Shown: positions 25,740-34,310 of the stretch, piece by piece | How positions within the stretch are numbered: position 1 is the first letter of the stretch | How the letters are laid out: every line of letters starts with the position of its first letter | NCBI GenBank assembly: GCA_030595125.1 | Contig: JAUVDV010000011.1 | Coordinates: 1 to 64,000, forward strand | DNA from: Deltaproteobacteria bacterium | GTDB taxonomy: Bacteria; Myxococcota_A; Polyangia; JAAYKL01 | DNA: 64,000 nt | Reading direction: 5' to 3' | Notes under the pieces: model-generated | The model's database searches: none | Told to the model about the DNA's origin: nothing | What the model saw: only the letters and a program-made list of their open reading frames with translations | Position numbers and translations under genes: made by a program

Positions 25740-26660
25740 CTATATTCCGCCTCCACGCTCGAATCGATCTTGCCGGACCTGGGCCTGGGTAATGCGACTT
25801 TCAGGGGACACACTTCGAGTTAACCATACATTACCCCCGATTACCGATCCACGCCCGATGGTCACCCTTCCGAGAATCGTTGCGCCCGAATAAATGACGG
25901 CATCGTCTTCCACGACAGGATGGCGCTGGATCCCCTTTATCGGGTTGCCGTTCTCGTCGAGGGGCAGGCTCTTGGCGCCCAGCGTGACGCCTTGGTAGAT
26001 ACGCACGCGGTCGCCGATCTCGCAGGTCTCGCCGATGACCACTCCGGTGCCGTGATCGATGAAAAACTTCTCACCGATGGTGGCCCCCGGATGGATGTCG
26101 ATTCCGGTGATGCTGTGGGCGTGCTCGGTGATGATTCGCGGGATGAGCGGCACCTCCAGGAGATACAGCTCGTGGGCCAGCCGGTAGTTTGTAATCGCCT
26201 GGATACCCGGATAACAGAAGATCGCCTCACCGGCGCTTGTGGCTGCCGGATCGCCCTCGTAGGCTGCCGCGACGTCAGTGGAAAGGAGCGCGCGGATGCG
26301 CGGCAAGCGGGAGAGGAACGTATGCGTGATGCTCATGGACTCGTCTTCGCATTCGGCGCAGCGGTACGTTGTGTCCTGCGGGCAGACAAAGCACAGACCT
26401 CGCCGGATCTGTTCCTGCAGAGTCCGAAGCACCCGGTCGAGGGTCGACCCGAGATGGAACTGCAGGCTCTGCGCGCTCAGCTCGGATGTGCCGAAGTACC
26501 CGGGAAAGAGGACCGAACGGAGATCTTCTACCATGTCGATGAGCACGTTCCTCGACGGCAGGTCTGCTCTTCGGTTCCCCCGCAATAGCCATCGGGACTC
26601 ACCGTTGCACTGGCTGCAAAGCTCGTCGACAACTTCTTTCAGATCTATTTCACTCATCAC
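25740..26660 (-). CDS. cysE: Serine O-acetyltransferase with internal CxxC pair
   Basis: 306 residues. The C-terminal left-handed beta-helix hexapeptide domain (about 175-290: [30 protein letters not shown]) carries the catalytic His in HGTG. It makes O-acetylserine for cysteine synthase. The protein ends GGGI; a C-terminal Ile is what inserts into the CysK active site in the cysteine synthase complex. An unusual CFVC-x8-CAEC cluster near residues 90-105 could bind a metal. It overlaps cysK by 11 bases. No gap separates it from the haem protein gene that follows. Confidence 0.9.
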   Translation of the reverse strand: MMSEIDLKEVVDELCSQCNGESRWLLRGNRRADLPSRNVLIDMVEDLRSVLFPGYFGTSELSAQSLQFHLGSTLDRVLRTLQEQIRRGLCFVCPQDTTYRCAECEDESMSITHTFLSRLPRIRALLSTDVAAAYEGDPAATSAGEAIFCYPGIQAITNYRLAHELYLLEVPLIPRIITEHAHSITGIDIHPGATIGEKFFIDHGTGVVIGETCEIGDRVRIYQGVTLGAKSLPLDENGNPIKGIQRHPVVEDDAVIYSGATILGRVTIGRGSVIGGNVWLTRSVSPESRITQAQVRQDRFERGGGI

Positions 26661-27585
26661 CGTCCTCGAAAAGCCATGTTGAAAGATAGCGCTCGCCCGT
26701 GTCCGGCACGATCGCGACGATCATCTTTTCCTCGTTTTCCGGTCGCTTCGCGAGTTCGAGCGCGGCCCAGACATTTGCTCCTGACGAGATACCGGCGAGG
26801 ATGCCCTCTTCCCTGGCGAGTCGACGGGCCATCTTGCCGGCGTCCTCATGCCGCACCTTGATGATCTCGTCCAGGATGTCCGCGTTCAGTACCTCGGGCA
26901 CAAATCCCGCGCCGATGCCCTGGATCTTGTGGGGACCGGGCTGCCCGCCGGACAGCACCGCCGATTCGACCGGCTCTACCGCGACCGCCTGGAAGCCGGG
27001 CTTGCGATCCTTGAGCGCCTCGGCCACCCCGGTGATCGTTCCTCCGGTTCCCACCCCGGCGACCAGGATGTCCACATTGCCGTCGGTGTCTGCCCAGATC
27101 TCCTGCGCGGTGGTTCGACGATGGACCTCGGGATTGGCCGGGTTCGAAAACTGCTGCAGCATTATGTAAGAGTCGTTCGCCTCGACGAGTTCCGTTGCCT
27201 TGTCGATCGCCCCCTTCATGCCCTGCGCGCCCGGTGTGAGCGCGATCTTTGCGCCGAATGCCACAAGGAGCTTGCGGCGTTCGATGCTCATCGTGTCAGG
27301 CATGGTCAATACGAGCCGGTATCCCCGAGCCGCGCAGATGAATGCGAGGGCGATTCCCGTGTTGCCGCTGGTCGGTTCCACGATCACGGTGTCTTCTTTG
27401 ATGAGCCCGTCGCGTTCGGCTGCCTCGATCATGGCCAGGCCGATTCTGTCCTTGACGCTGGAACACGGGTTGAACGACTCGACTTTTACAAGAACGTCTG
27501 CATTGAGCTCGCCCGTCACGCGGTTCAAACGCAAGATGGGTGTCCGGCCCACGAGATCGGTAATACTGCCAGCAATTTGCCCCAT
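26650..27585 (-). CDS. cysK: Cysteine synthase A (O-acetylserine sulfhydrylase)
   Basis: 311 residues, the family norm. The PLP lysine is in [11 protein letters not shown], the substrate loop in [11 protein letters not shown], the phosphate-binding glycines in [10 protein letters not shown] and the C-terminal Ser in GISSGAN. It combines O-acetylserine with sulfide to give cysteine. It overlaps the serine acetyltransferase gene, which is unusual only in that both are embedded in a cytochrome operon. The extra cysteine could serve iron-sulfur repair or thiol supply under stress (inference). Confidence 0.96.
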   Translation of the reverse strand: MGQIAGSITDLVGRTPILRLNRVTGELNADVLVKVESFNPCSSVKDRIGLAMIEAAERDGLIKEDTVIVEPTSGNTGIALAFICAARGYRLVLTMPDTMSIERRKLLVAFGAKIALTPGAQGMKGAIDKATELVEANDSYIMLQQFSNPANPEVHRRTTAQEIWADTDGNVDILVAGVGTGGTITGVAEALKDRKPGFQAVAVEPVESAVLSGGQPGPHKIQGIGAGFVPEVLNADILDEIIKVRHEDAGKMARRLAREEGILAGISSGANVWAALELAKRPENEEKMIVAIVPDTGERYLSTWLFEDGDE

Positions 27586-27623
27586 CAGGTACCTCTCTAT
27601 TTATCTCTACATTAATGTCCATC

Positions 27624-27652
27624 TTAATGGTAGGCATTCATCGGGGAGTCAA
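27624..27652 (-). promoter_or_regulatory. Possible internal sigma-70 promoter before cysK
   Basis: On the minus strand TTGACT, a 17-base spacer and CATTAA precede cysK by about 40 bases. The -35 overlaps the end of the cytochrome gene. A CATTAATG palindrome lies just downstream. It would allow cysK-cysE expression apart from the longer operon. A weak match only. Confidence 0.3.
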
Positions 27653-28059
27653 TTGTTTTCTGCGCCTTCCTCGATCCATTGCTTGAGGGCCTGGATCCGA
27701 TCCTCGGTGAGGGCCGGGAATATCTTCGGCGGCATGTTGGGCACAGCCGTCTTCTCCACCGAGGTGATAATCTTGCTGCCTTCAGGATCGCCGGGCCTGA
27801 TGAAACCGGCGGTCTTGCCGCCCTTCACCACGTCTTCGTAGTTGAGGATGCTCAGATCTCCGTCCGCGTCCTCGCCGTGGCAGCGGATGCAGTGATCCAT
27901 CAAGATGGGATGGACGGTCTTTGAGAATGAGATCTTTCCCTCGTCCGTCTTGTTCACCTCGATAGGATCGGTGCTTCCGCCGGCCGAGGCGCAACTTGTC
28001 AACGCAAGCGACAGCGCCGGCAGCGCCGTCAACGCGACGATAATGATCGTTTTTTTCAC
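27649..28059 (-). CDS. Monohaem c-type cytochrome lipoprotein
   Basis: 136 residues from the GTG at 28059, chosen because AAAGGAGG lies 6 bases upstream. A longer frame to 28089 has no such site. The signal peptide ends in a lipobox-like LTSC. One haem site CIRCH is followed by a likely axial Met in VPNMPPKIF. It resembles the single-haem domains in which CxxCH is preceded by FSKTVHPILMDHC. Probably a periplasmic electron carrier or sensor tethered to a membrane. Position between an outer-membrane protein and the cys/hao genes suggests it serves the HaoA-like system. Confidence 0.82.
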   Translation of the reverse strand: MKKTIIIVALTALPALSLALTSCASAGGSTDPIEVNKTDEGKISFSKTVHPILMDHCIRCHGEDADGDLSILNYEDVVKGGKTAGFIRPGDPEGSKIITSVEKTAVPNMPPKIFPALTEDRIQALKQWIEEGAENN

Positions 28060-28098
28060 GTCAAACCTCCTTTTGGAAAAATGGGTCATCGAACATTT

Positions 28099-28719
28099 TT
28101 ACTTTGCAAAACGGAACGTAGCATCGAGGGTTCCGCCCGCGACAAGGCCGCGGTGGTTGTCCGGATCGTCGACCGAAAACAGGGGCGCCACGTAGGGGCT
28201 CAGGCCGAGCTGGAAATTGAAGGTTTTACCCGGGCGCTTGAAGTCGAGTCCAAAGTAGCCTCCAATCCGTGGCCCCAGAGCCCAGAAAGACGGTCCCCGC
28301 TCTTCGCCGGAGGGTCCCGATTTGTAATCCGGTCCGTAGTGCAGGGCGATTCCGAGGCTCGGACCCACGATGATATCGACGTCTCCCCCTTGCGGATGCC
28401 TGAAGTTCAGGACGACCTCCGGTTCGAATTGCAACATCTTGAAAGCCGCGGCAAAGAGAATCGGTCTCATGAGCGGCACATTTACCAGGACGCTGATTTG
28501 TTCGGTGACTCCGATTTCGGTAAAAACCGAGATCTCCAACGCCATCCCCCCCTTTGCTCCGGGAGGGCTTGCCACGCACATCCTCACGTCGTCATAGCGT
28601 GCGCCGGCCTGTGCCTTGATGCCGAAAACTACCTGATCGCTATATGATTGCTCCTGAGCGCTGCTGTTGGCCGGGAATGTGACCAGGACCAACATCGCGA
28701 TAAAAAGCATTTTGGCCAT
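28099..28719 (-). CDS. Putative outer-membrane beta-barrel protein
   Basis: 206 residues from the ATG at 28719, which overlaps the thioesterase stop (TGATG). The signal peptide (1-22) ends NSSA. The mature part alternates hydrophobic and polar residues in strand-sized blocks (QVVFGIKAQAGARYDDV, FNFQLGLSPYVAPLFSV) and ends with a Phe-rich strand (GTLDATFRFAK), typical of small barrels. No family recognised. Probably envelope located. Confidence 0.7.
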   Translation of the reverse strand: MAKMLFIAMLVLVTFPANSSAQEQSYSDQVVFGIKAQAGARYDDVRMCVASPPGAKGGMALEISVFTEIGVTEQISVLVNVPLMRPILFAAAFKMLQFEPEVVLNFRHPQGGDVDIIVGPSLGIALHYGPDYKSGPSGEERGPSFWALGPRIGGYFGLDFKRPGKTFNFQLGLSPYVAPLFSVDDPDNHRGLVAGGTLDATFRFAK

Positions 28720-29192
28720 CACGTTGTCTCTTGTCTGTGTTCCAACATCCTTTGGTGGATTGCCCGTGTTTCTTCCCAATCCTTTTTCTCTTCATCTGTG
28801 CTCGGCTCGAAACTCGGTACCCGTTGGGGTTTGCTGTCGGCGTCGATCGCCACCATGAACACAGTTCCGACGCAGCAGGGGCGGCGATCCCAATGCGCCT
28901 TGTCCAGGGCAAAGACCTGCACTTTCACTCCGCAGGTGTGAGTGGAGACATAGACCACCTGCGCCACCACTTCGGCGATTTCGCCCTTCTTGACAGCGGC
29001 TCGAAACTCGAGCGTATCCAGAGAGGCGGTGACGAAATTACAGCGCGCAAAACGCGCAGCTGCCAGGCCGGCTGCCCTGTCGACCAGGGCCAGGATCTTG
29101 CCGCCGAAAGCTGTTCCGTACGGATTGGTGTCGCCCGGAAAAATTTCTTCAAAGATAGAGATAGGCGATGTATCGAGATCGCTTTTCTTCAT
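28719..29192 (-). CDS. Acyl-CoA thioesterase (hotdog fold, YciA/BACH type)
   Basis: 157 residues in one hotdog domain: GDTNPYGTAFGGKILALVDRAAGLAAARFA (helix and catalytic loop), then FVTASLDTLEFRAAVKKGE and a final VFMVAIDADSKPQRVPSF. Hydrolyses acyl-CoA. It is the first gene of the minus-strand run that continues through cysK-cysE to the haem proteins. It is preceded by a candidate sigma-54 promoter at 29250-29265. Why a thioesterase leads this operon is not evident. Confidence 0.88.
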   Translation of the reverse strand: MKKSDLDTSPISIFEEIFPGDTNPYGTAFGGKILALVDRAAGLAAARFARCNFVTASLDTLEFRAAVKKGEIAEVVAQVVYVSTHTCGVKVQVFALDKAHWDRRPCCVGTVFMVAIDADSKPQRVPSFEPSTDEEKKDWEETRAIHQRMLEHRQETT

Positions 29193-29249
29193 TTCAAAAT
29201 CCTCAAGACTTCTCAGGCGAAGCCGATTGCCTGACCACTGTCAGGCGTT

Positions 29250-29265
29250 TGCATACAACATGCCA
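29250..29265 (-). promoter_or_regulatory. Candidate sigma-54 promoter (minus strand) for the thioesterase-to-haoA operon
   Basis: On the minus strand TGGCATG-TTGT-ATGC keeps the GG (-24) and GC (-12) with two mismatches to consensus. The predicted start near 29238 lies 46 bases before the thioesterase ATG. The activator palindrome at 29340-29360 is about 75 bases upstream. Confidence 0.5.
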
Positions 29266-29326
29266 GGACGGGTACCCGGAATTTACCTGGAATTACTGGT
29301 CATCATGCCCCAAATATTGGAATAAC

Positions 29327-29360
29327 GAGACAGTTATTTTGAGACAGACCATGTCTCAAT
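29327..29360. promoter_or_regulatory. Candidate activator sites: TGAGACA palindrome
   Basis: TTGAGACA-N5-TGTCTCAA at 29340-29360 is a perfect 8-bp dyad, with an extra CGAGACA at 29327-29333. It lies almost midway between two divergent sigma-54 promoters (-24 elements at 29265 and 29431), about 71-75 bases from each. This is the arrangement expected for shared enhancer sites. The 303-base gap 29193-29495 holds only these elements. Confidence 0.7.
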
Positions 29361-29430
29361 AAGCGGATGTAGAAGTCGACTCGCCGCGACAACGCGTTGA
29401 AATGATTAGTAGACTTCGGTAACAGGGCAG

Positions 29431-29446
29431 TGGCACACTGATTGCG
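29431..29446 (+). promoter_or_regulatory. Sigma-54 promoter for the ferritin-like/iorAB operon
   Basis: TGGCACA-CTGA-TTGC differs from consensus at one position. Start near 29457, about 40 bases before the ATG at 29496, and a GGGAGGGG ribosome site follows. Confidence 0.75.
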
Positions 29447-29495
29447 TAAAGGGGAACCGTCAAAAAAACAAGCCTGAACGTGGGAGGGGTGCGCT

Positions 29496-30011
29496 ATGTC
29501 GAACGAAGCGATAGAGAAGGTGGCCGATGGCCTGTTGAAGGCGATACGTGCCGAACGGGAAGGTCAGCATTTCTACCTGATGGCTGCAAAGACGTGCCAG
29601 GATCCCATGGGACGGGAGGTCTTCGAGCAGCTGGCCGCAGAAGAACTCGGCCATGCAAAATTTCTGCAAATGCAATATCAGTCCGTGCTCGACACCGGCA
29701 AGCCCGACGAGAACCTCAAGCTCGGACCACAAATGGATCTCTCGGGGCCGAATCCGATTTTTTCCGATCAAATCCGGTCCCGCCTGAAGGATGCCCATTT
29801 CGAGATGACCGCGTTGTCGGTCGGCGCGCAGCTCGAGCTCGACGCCCAGAAGTATTACCTGGAAAGGGCGGCCGAATCGGAGGTTATTTATATCAAGACG
29901 TTCTATTCGGAGCTCGCCGACTGGGAGGCGGGCCACTACCGCGCCCTGCTCACCCAACAGGAATCGCTCAAAGAGGATTACTGGTCGGGTGATGGGTTTG
30001 CTCCGTTCTAG
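29496..30011 (+). CDS. Rubrerythrin-like diiron (ferritin-like) protein
   Basis: 171 residues with the four-helix diiron pattern: AIRAEREGQHFY, AAEELGHAKFL, GAQLELDAQKYY and DWEAGHYRALL. No rubredoxin domain. It is the first gene behind a good sigma-54 promoter and lies 19 bases before iorA, so it is co-expressed with a ferredoxin-linked oxidoreductase that could supply low-potential electrons. Probable peroxide/oxygen reductase or iron handling. Confidence 0.85.
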   Translation: MSNEAIEKVADGLLKAIRAEREGQHFYLMAAKTCQDPMGREVFEQLAAEELGHAKFLQMQYQSVLDTGKPDENLKLGPQMDLSGPNPIFSDQIRSRLKDAHFEMTALSVGAQLELDAQKYYLERAAESEVIYIKTFYSELADWEAGHYRALLTQQESLKEDYWSGDGFAPF

Positions 30012-30030
30012 GTGAAAAGAGAGTGAAAAA

Positions 30031-31923
30031 ATGGCCAAGTTGAAAGACATGTTGGTGAAGCGCGAGTCGTGGTCTGACCTGATTATGGGCAACTACGCGG
30101 TTGCCAGGGCGATGATCGACACCGGGACCAGGGTGATCACCACCTTCCCCGGGTCTCCGACGCCGGAGATCGCGGCGGCCCTCGATTCGGTCGACAGGGA
30201 CAAGCGCGATTACTACTTCGAGTACTCCACCAACGAGAAGGTGGCCCTGGAGGTTGCGGCGGGAGCCTCGCTGAACGGGCATCTCTCCACCGTCTTTTTC
30301 AAGTCGGTGGGGTTGAACGTGGCGTCTGACTCCCTCATACAGCTGGCGCTGATGGAGCTGATCGGCGGCATGGTGATCATTCTCGGTGACGACCCGGGAG
30401 CAAACTCGTCCCAGAACGAGCAGGACAACCGATGGTTTGCCAGAATGTCGTACATCCCGATGCTGGAGCCGGCCAATCCCCAGGAGGCATACGACATGTA
30501 CCGGGAGGCGGTCAGGCTCTCGAAGGAGCGAAGGATCCCGATCTTTCTGCGCATGACGACCCACGTGTGTCACGCGCGGGAAGTCGTGAAATTCAATGGC
30601 ATCGAGACCGGCGCCCCGGACTGGACCCCCGGGTTCGACGCTGCCAACGGGCCTTATGTTCCCATCGTCAGCGCCGTCTTCCCGCTCAAGCGAAAGGCTC
30701 TGGCCAAGCTGGCCGACTTCGAGGAGCTGGGCAACGAGTGCAAGCTGAACGAAGCGCTCGCGCCAAACGGTTCGAAACCCGTCGACGGGAAGAGGCTCGG
30801 CGTGATCTCCTCTGCGCTTGTGGCAATGTCGGTGCTGGAGAATCTCGAAGAAACCAGGGCATCCGTGGATCTGCTCAAACTCGGGATAACCTACCCCCTT
30901 CCTCGCAAGATGATCGTCGAATTTCTGGCCGACCGCGACGAGGTGCTGGTTCTCGAGGAGCTGGATTCGGTGCTGGAGAACGAGATCAAGGCGGCCGCGT
31001 GGGATGCCGGCGTCGATTGCAAGATCCTCTCTCGGAAGGACCGCGAGGACTTCATGGGCGAGTTGGGGCCCAGAAGGACGATGAAGATCCTGTCCGATGT
31101 CTGGCCATCGATTTTTGATGCCCCCGCCGAGATTGTCCCCTCGAAGGAGATCTCTCCACGACTTCCCCAGATGTGCCCCGGCTGCGGTCACAGATCGGCC
31201 TTCCACGCCATTCGCAAGGCCCTCGAGGACGACACCATAACCGTGGCCGACATCGGCTGCCACTCCCTGGGCTTCATGCCTCCGTACAACATGGGAGAGG
31301 TGCTGTTCTCCATGGGACACGGCCTCTCCACCGCCTCGGGGTTGTCTATTGGAAACGACACGAGAAAGGTGCTCACCTTTATCGGCGACTCCACCCTGAT
31401 CCACGCGGGGCTGCCGGGAATCGTCAACGCCGCCAACCACGATCACAATATCACGCTGGTGCTCATGGACAACGGCACCACCGCCATGACCGGTCACCAG
31501 CCCCGGTTCGGGTCCGGCGAGGTCGGGGACAAGATCCCCTTCGTCCCGTTGCTGGAGGCCCTCGGGGTGAAATTCATCAGAGAAACGGACACATACAAAC
31601 AGGCAACTCTCACCCAGCACATCCGGGATGCCAACGCTCACAAGGGGTTCGCCATGGTGATCGCGCGGCACCCGTGCATGCTCAAGTTCACGCGTAAACA
31701 GCGCAAGGATATGCCAGACTTGAAGATGCCGAACGTGCGGGTCGACCAGGAGAAGTGCGAGCGAATTTACGAGTGCGTCGCCGAATTTGGTTGCCCGTCG
31801 TTCCAGAAAAACGAGGACGGCTCGGTGACGGTCAGCGAAGAGCTTTGCATAGGAGATGGTTCTTGCCTGCAGACCTGTCCGGCGCAGGCACTGTGGCGCC
31901 CAAAGCCCGGAGGTGGCAAATGA
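30031..31923 (+). CDS. iorA: Indolepyruvate:ferredoxin oxidoreductase, alpha subunit
   Basis: 630 residues, close to the family norm. The pyrimidine-binding domain (about 15-190: GNYAVARAMIDTGTRVITTFPGSPTPEI) and the thiamine-diphosphate domain with GDSTLIHAGLPGIVNAANHDHN are present. The C-terminus has two cysteine clusters (KCERIYECVAEFGCPS and CIGDGSCLQTCP) for iron-sulfur centres. With IorB it oxidatively decarboxylates aryl pyruvates to aryl-acetyl-CoA and reduces ferredoxin. Ends with ATGA overlap to iorB. Confidence 0.95.
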   Translation: MAKLKDMLVKRESWSDLIMGNYAVARAMIDTGTRVITTFPGSPTPEIAAALDSVDRDKRDYYFEYSTNEKVALEVAAGASLNGHLSTVFFKSVGLNVASDSLIQLALMELIGGMVIILGDDPGANSSQNEQDNRWFARMSYIPMLEPANPQEAYDMYREAVRLSKERRIPIFLRMTTHVCHAREVVKFNGIETGAPDWTPGFDAANGPYVPIVSAVFPLKRKALAKLADFEELGNECKLNEALAPNGSKPVDGKRLGVISSALVAMSVLENLEETRASVDLLKLGITYPLPRKMIVEFLADRDEVLVLEELDSVLENEIKAAAWDAGVDCKILSRKDREDFMGELGPRRTMKILSDVWPSIFDAPAEIVPSKEISPRLPQMCPGCGHRSAFHAIRKALEDDTITVADIGCHSLGFMPPYNMGEVLFSMGHGLSTASGLSIGNDTRKVLTFIGDSTLIHAGLPGIVNAANHDHNITLVLMDNGTTAMTGHQPRFGSGEVGDKIPFVPLLEALGVKFIRETDTYKQATLTQHIRDANAHKGFAMVIARHPCMLKFTRKQRKDMPDLKMPNVRVDQEKCERIYECVAEFGCPSFQKNEDGSVTVSEELCIGDGSCLQTCPAQALWRPKPGGGK

Positions 31924-32510
31924 GTTCGTTCAACATTTACATGTGCGGAGTCGGGGGCCAGGGCATCGGCATGCTTGCGGAGGTACTGTCCCGGGCGTGT
32001 CTCGACGCCGGTCACAAGATCATGGGGTGTGACACCCACGGGCTGGCTCAGCGCGGAGGGATCGTCGTCTCCCATCTGCGGATTGGTGTGGAGGCGAGGA
32101 CTCCACGAGTGCCGGATGGGAATGCCAATCTGGTGATCGCTCTGGAGCGCCTCGAAGCCCTCCGGGCCGCCGACGCCATGCTCGCAAACAGCGGCACAGT
32201 GATTTACTACGATACTATCTATCAGCCTATTCACGTCCGGATGGGGAAGACGAGCTACCCCGAGGCGGACGCGCTGGAAGAGAAGGTCAAGACCAGGGGC
32301 GGCAAGGTGGAGCGCGTTCAACTCGATGGCATCGAGGATCCGAGGATGCAGAACGTGGCCCTTCTGGGACGGCTGGCGGCGACGGGTGTCGTCGAAGGGG
32401 TGAGCGCACAGATAATCGAGCAGGCCCTGCGCGATGCATTGCCCGCAAAAGCGCTCGGCGCAAACCTGGCCGTCTTCGAACAGGCGGCTGAGAAAATCGA
32501 TCAGCAATAG
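31920..32510 (+). CDS. iorB: Indolepyruvate:ferredoxin oxidoreductase, beta (gamma-domain) subunit
   Basis: 196 residues starting at the ATG overlapping the iorA stop. The open frame extends further back inside iorA but that is not a real start. It has the 2-oxoacid oxidoreductase gamma-type fold: NIYMCGVGGQGIGMLAEVL with the GxGGQG motif, DTHGLAQRGGIVVSHLRIG and NLVIALERLEALRA. Partner of IorA. Confidence 0.94.
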   Translation: MSSFNIYMCGVGGQGIGMLAEVLSRACLDAGHKIMGCDTHGLAQRGGIVVSHLRIGVEARTPRVPDGNANLVIALERLEALRAADAMLANSGTVIYYDTIYQPIHVRMGKTSYPEADALEEKVKTRGGKVERVQLDGIEDPRMQNVALLGRLAATGVVEGVSAQIIEQALRDALPAKALGANLAVFEQAAEKIDQQ

Positions 32511-32531
32511 GCTCGGGTTCAAGATTCGGTG

Positions 32532-33665
32532 ATGAAAAACGACAAAGCAAGAATCGAGATAGCCGGTCATCCTCATTACAGTTTTGACGTGGCCGGGGGT
32601 GGATCTCTGTTTGAGGCGCTGTGTGCGCAAAACATCTCCATTCCCTCTGCCTGCGGCGGGCATGGTTTCTGTGGCCTCTGCAGGGTCAAGGTGTTGCGTG
32701 GCGGCGGCGAAAGGACGCCTGGCGAGCAGACGCATATCACCGGCGATCTTGTTCGGGAGGGGATGCGCCTGTCGTGCCAGGTCAAAGTCGAGCAGGATAT
32801 AGAGATCGAGCTACCGCCCGAGGTGTTCAATGCAAAGAAGTGGCGTTGCAAGGTGCGATCCAGCCGCAACGTGGCCACTTTCATCAAGGAGATCGTACTC
32901 GATCTTCCTGACAACGAGGAGCCGGCGTTCCGTGCCGGCAGTTATGTTCAAGTCGAGTGCCCGCCCCACACCGTCCGTTATCGGGACTTCGACATCGACG
33001 AGAAGTATCGGGGCGAATGGGACAGGCGCGAACTCTTGCACCATGTCTCGACCTGCGCCCGGACGATTACACGCACATATTCTCTGGCCAACTACCCCGG
33101 CGAGCAGGGAATCATCATGCTCAACGTGCGCATCGCCGCCCCACCGCGCGAAGCCCTGCACGTCCGTCCGGGTATCGCATCGTCCTATGTCTTCAGCCTC
33201 AAACCCGGTGACGAGGTCGACGTCAGCGGTCCTTTTGGAAACTTCTTTGCCGGGGATACCGATGCAGAGATGTGCTTCGTGGCCGGGGGAGCCGGGATGG
33301 CGCCCATGCGTTCACACATATTGGATCAGCTCAGACGCCTGAAGACGACGAGGAAGGTGACATTCTGGTACGGCGCGAGGAGTCTCTCGGACGCGTTCTA
33401 CGTGGATGAATTCGATAGCCTGGCGCGTGAACACGACAACTTCGACTGGACATTGGCGCTATCTGCTTTGGCTCGCGAAGACAAATGGAAAGGCGACACG
33501 GGATTGATCCACCGCGTCCTCCATGACAATTATCTGAAGAACCACCCCACGCCGGGAAACATCGAGTACTACCTTTGCGGACCGCCGGCCATGAACGCGG
33601 CGGTCACGAAGATGCTGGCGAACCTGGGAGTCGAAAAGAAGAACATCATGTTCGATGATTTTTAG
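32532..33665 (+). CDS. NqrF-like 2Fe-2S/FAD oxidoreductase lacking the membrane anchor
   Basis: 377 residues. An N-terminal plant-type 2Fe-2S domain has Cys41, Cys47, Cys50 and Cys82 (CGGHGFCGLC...LSCQV). A ferredoxin reductase-like FAD domain (RTYSLANYP) and NAD domain (MCFVAGGAGMAPMRSHIL, YLCGPPAMNAAV) follow. It matches subunit F of the sodium-pumping NADH:quinone reductase, but the N-terminal transmembrane helix is absent and no other nqr genes are near. Following iorAB by about 20 bases, it may move electrons between NADH and iron-sulfur or diiron partners. Start at ATG 32532; a GTG at 32529 is equivalent. Confidence 0.88.
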   Translation: MKNDKARIEIAGHPHYSFDVAGGGSLFEALCAQNISIPSACGGHGFCGLCRVKVLRGGGERTPGEQTHITGDLVREGMRLSCQVKVEQDIEIELPPEVFNAKKWRCKVRSSRNVATFIKEIVLDLPDNEEPAFRAGSYVQVECPPHTVRYRDFDIDEKYRGEWDRRELLHHVSTCARTITRTYSLANYPGEQGIIMLNVRIAAPPREALHVRPGIASSYVFSLKPGDEVDVSGPFGNFFAGDTDAEMCFVAGGAGMAPMRSHILDQLRRLKTTRKVTFWYGARSLSDAFYVDEFDSLAREHDNFDWTLALSALAREDKWKGDTGLIHRVLHDNYLKNHPTPGNIEYYLCGPPAMNAAVTKMLANLGVEKKNIMFDDF

Positions 33666-33692
33666 CCGGACTGTTTGATGTGCCGCGCCCTG

Positions 33693-34202
33693 TTATCCCG
33701 CTTCGACATCGAATTCGGGGATATCGAACCAGAAGCCGTTGCCCTTTACCGCATCGAGCTCTGCGTTGACCAGCGCCAGGTGTCCGGATTCGATCTCGAC
33801 GAAACGGCTGAAGAAGCTTTTTGCCTCGTCCGGGAGCTTCTCCACCAGCCCGGCGTAGAACTGGCTGGTTTCGGCCTCGATTGCAGCAGCCGTTTCCAGG
33901 GCGCCGAGTTCGGCAGTGGCGGTTTTTTTCACGTCGCCGCTCGCCAGCTTGCCGACCTCCTTTTCGATCCAGTCGAGGGAGGGTAGAGTGGTTTCGAGAT
34001 CTTCCGCCGAGAGCTTGTTGCCTTCCTTCCACTCCTTGAGCTTCATCTCCAGGTACTTGACGTGATCGTTCTCCTCGCCGGCCATGAGTCCAAATACCCT
34101 GCGGGCAACGGGATCCTTGGCGGCAGCCTGGGATTCAACGTAGTGCTCGCGAATTCTGACCTCATACTCGATCGCCGTTATTATCGCTTCTTCAATTTGC
34201 AT
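33693..34202 (-). CDS. Rubrerythrin-like diiron (ferritin-like) protein
   Basis: 169 residues with two diiron helix pairs: AIEYEVRIREHYVES, GEENDHVKYLE, AIEAETSQFYAGL and EIESGHLALV. No rubredoxin domain. Convergent with the NqrF-like gene and divergent from another ferritin-like gene at 34404. They share an intergenic region with TGAGACA sites and two sigma-54-like promoters. Confidence 0.83.
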   Translation of the reverse strand: MQIEEAIITAIEYEVRIREHYVESQAAAKDPVARRVFGLMAGEENDHVKYLEMKLKEWKEGNKLSAEDLETTLPSLDWIEKEVGKLASGDVKKTATAELGALETAAAIEAETSQFYAGLVEKLPDEAKSFFSRFVEIESGHLALVNAELDAVKGNGFWFDIPEFDVEAG

Positions 34203-34244
34203 GTCACTTCATCCTTTCATGAATTCGGGCTCGCAACAGCACGT

Positions 34245-34260
34245 AGCAAATCTCAGGCCA
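34245..34260 (-). promoter_or_regulatory. Candidate sigma-54 promoter (minus strand) for the ferritin-like gene at 33693
   Basis: On the minus strand TGGCCTG-AGAT-TTGCT keeps GG and GC with two mismatches in the -24 box. Predicted start is near 34233, about 30 bases before the ATG. Confidence 0.5.
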
Positions 34261-34310
34261 AGAGCGGGGTGCCCCCCATTGCTAATAATGTATCATTGTT
34301 GACGCTCTTT

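Noticed and set aside
29968-31671. 567-codon minus-strand ORF opposite iorA
   Set aside because: Shadow frame; the plus strand has thiamine-diphosphate and iron-sulfur motifs and operon overlaps.
32532-33665. Part of a full Na+-translocating NADH:quinone reductase (nqr) operon
   Set aside because: Only an F-like subunit is present and it lacks the transmembrane anchor; neighbours are iorAB and ferritin-like genes.
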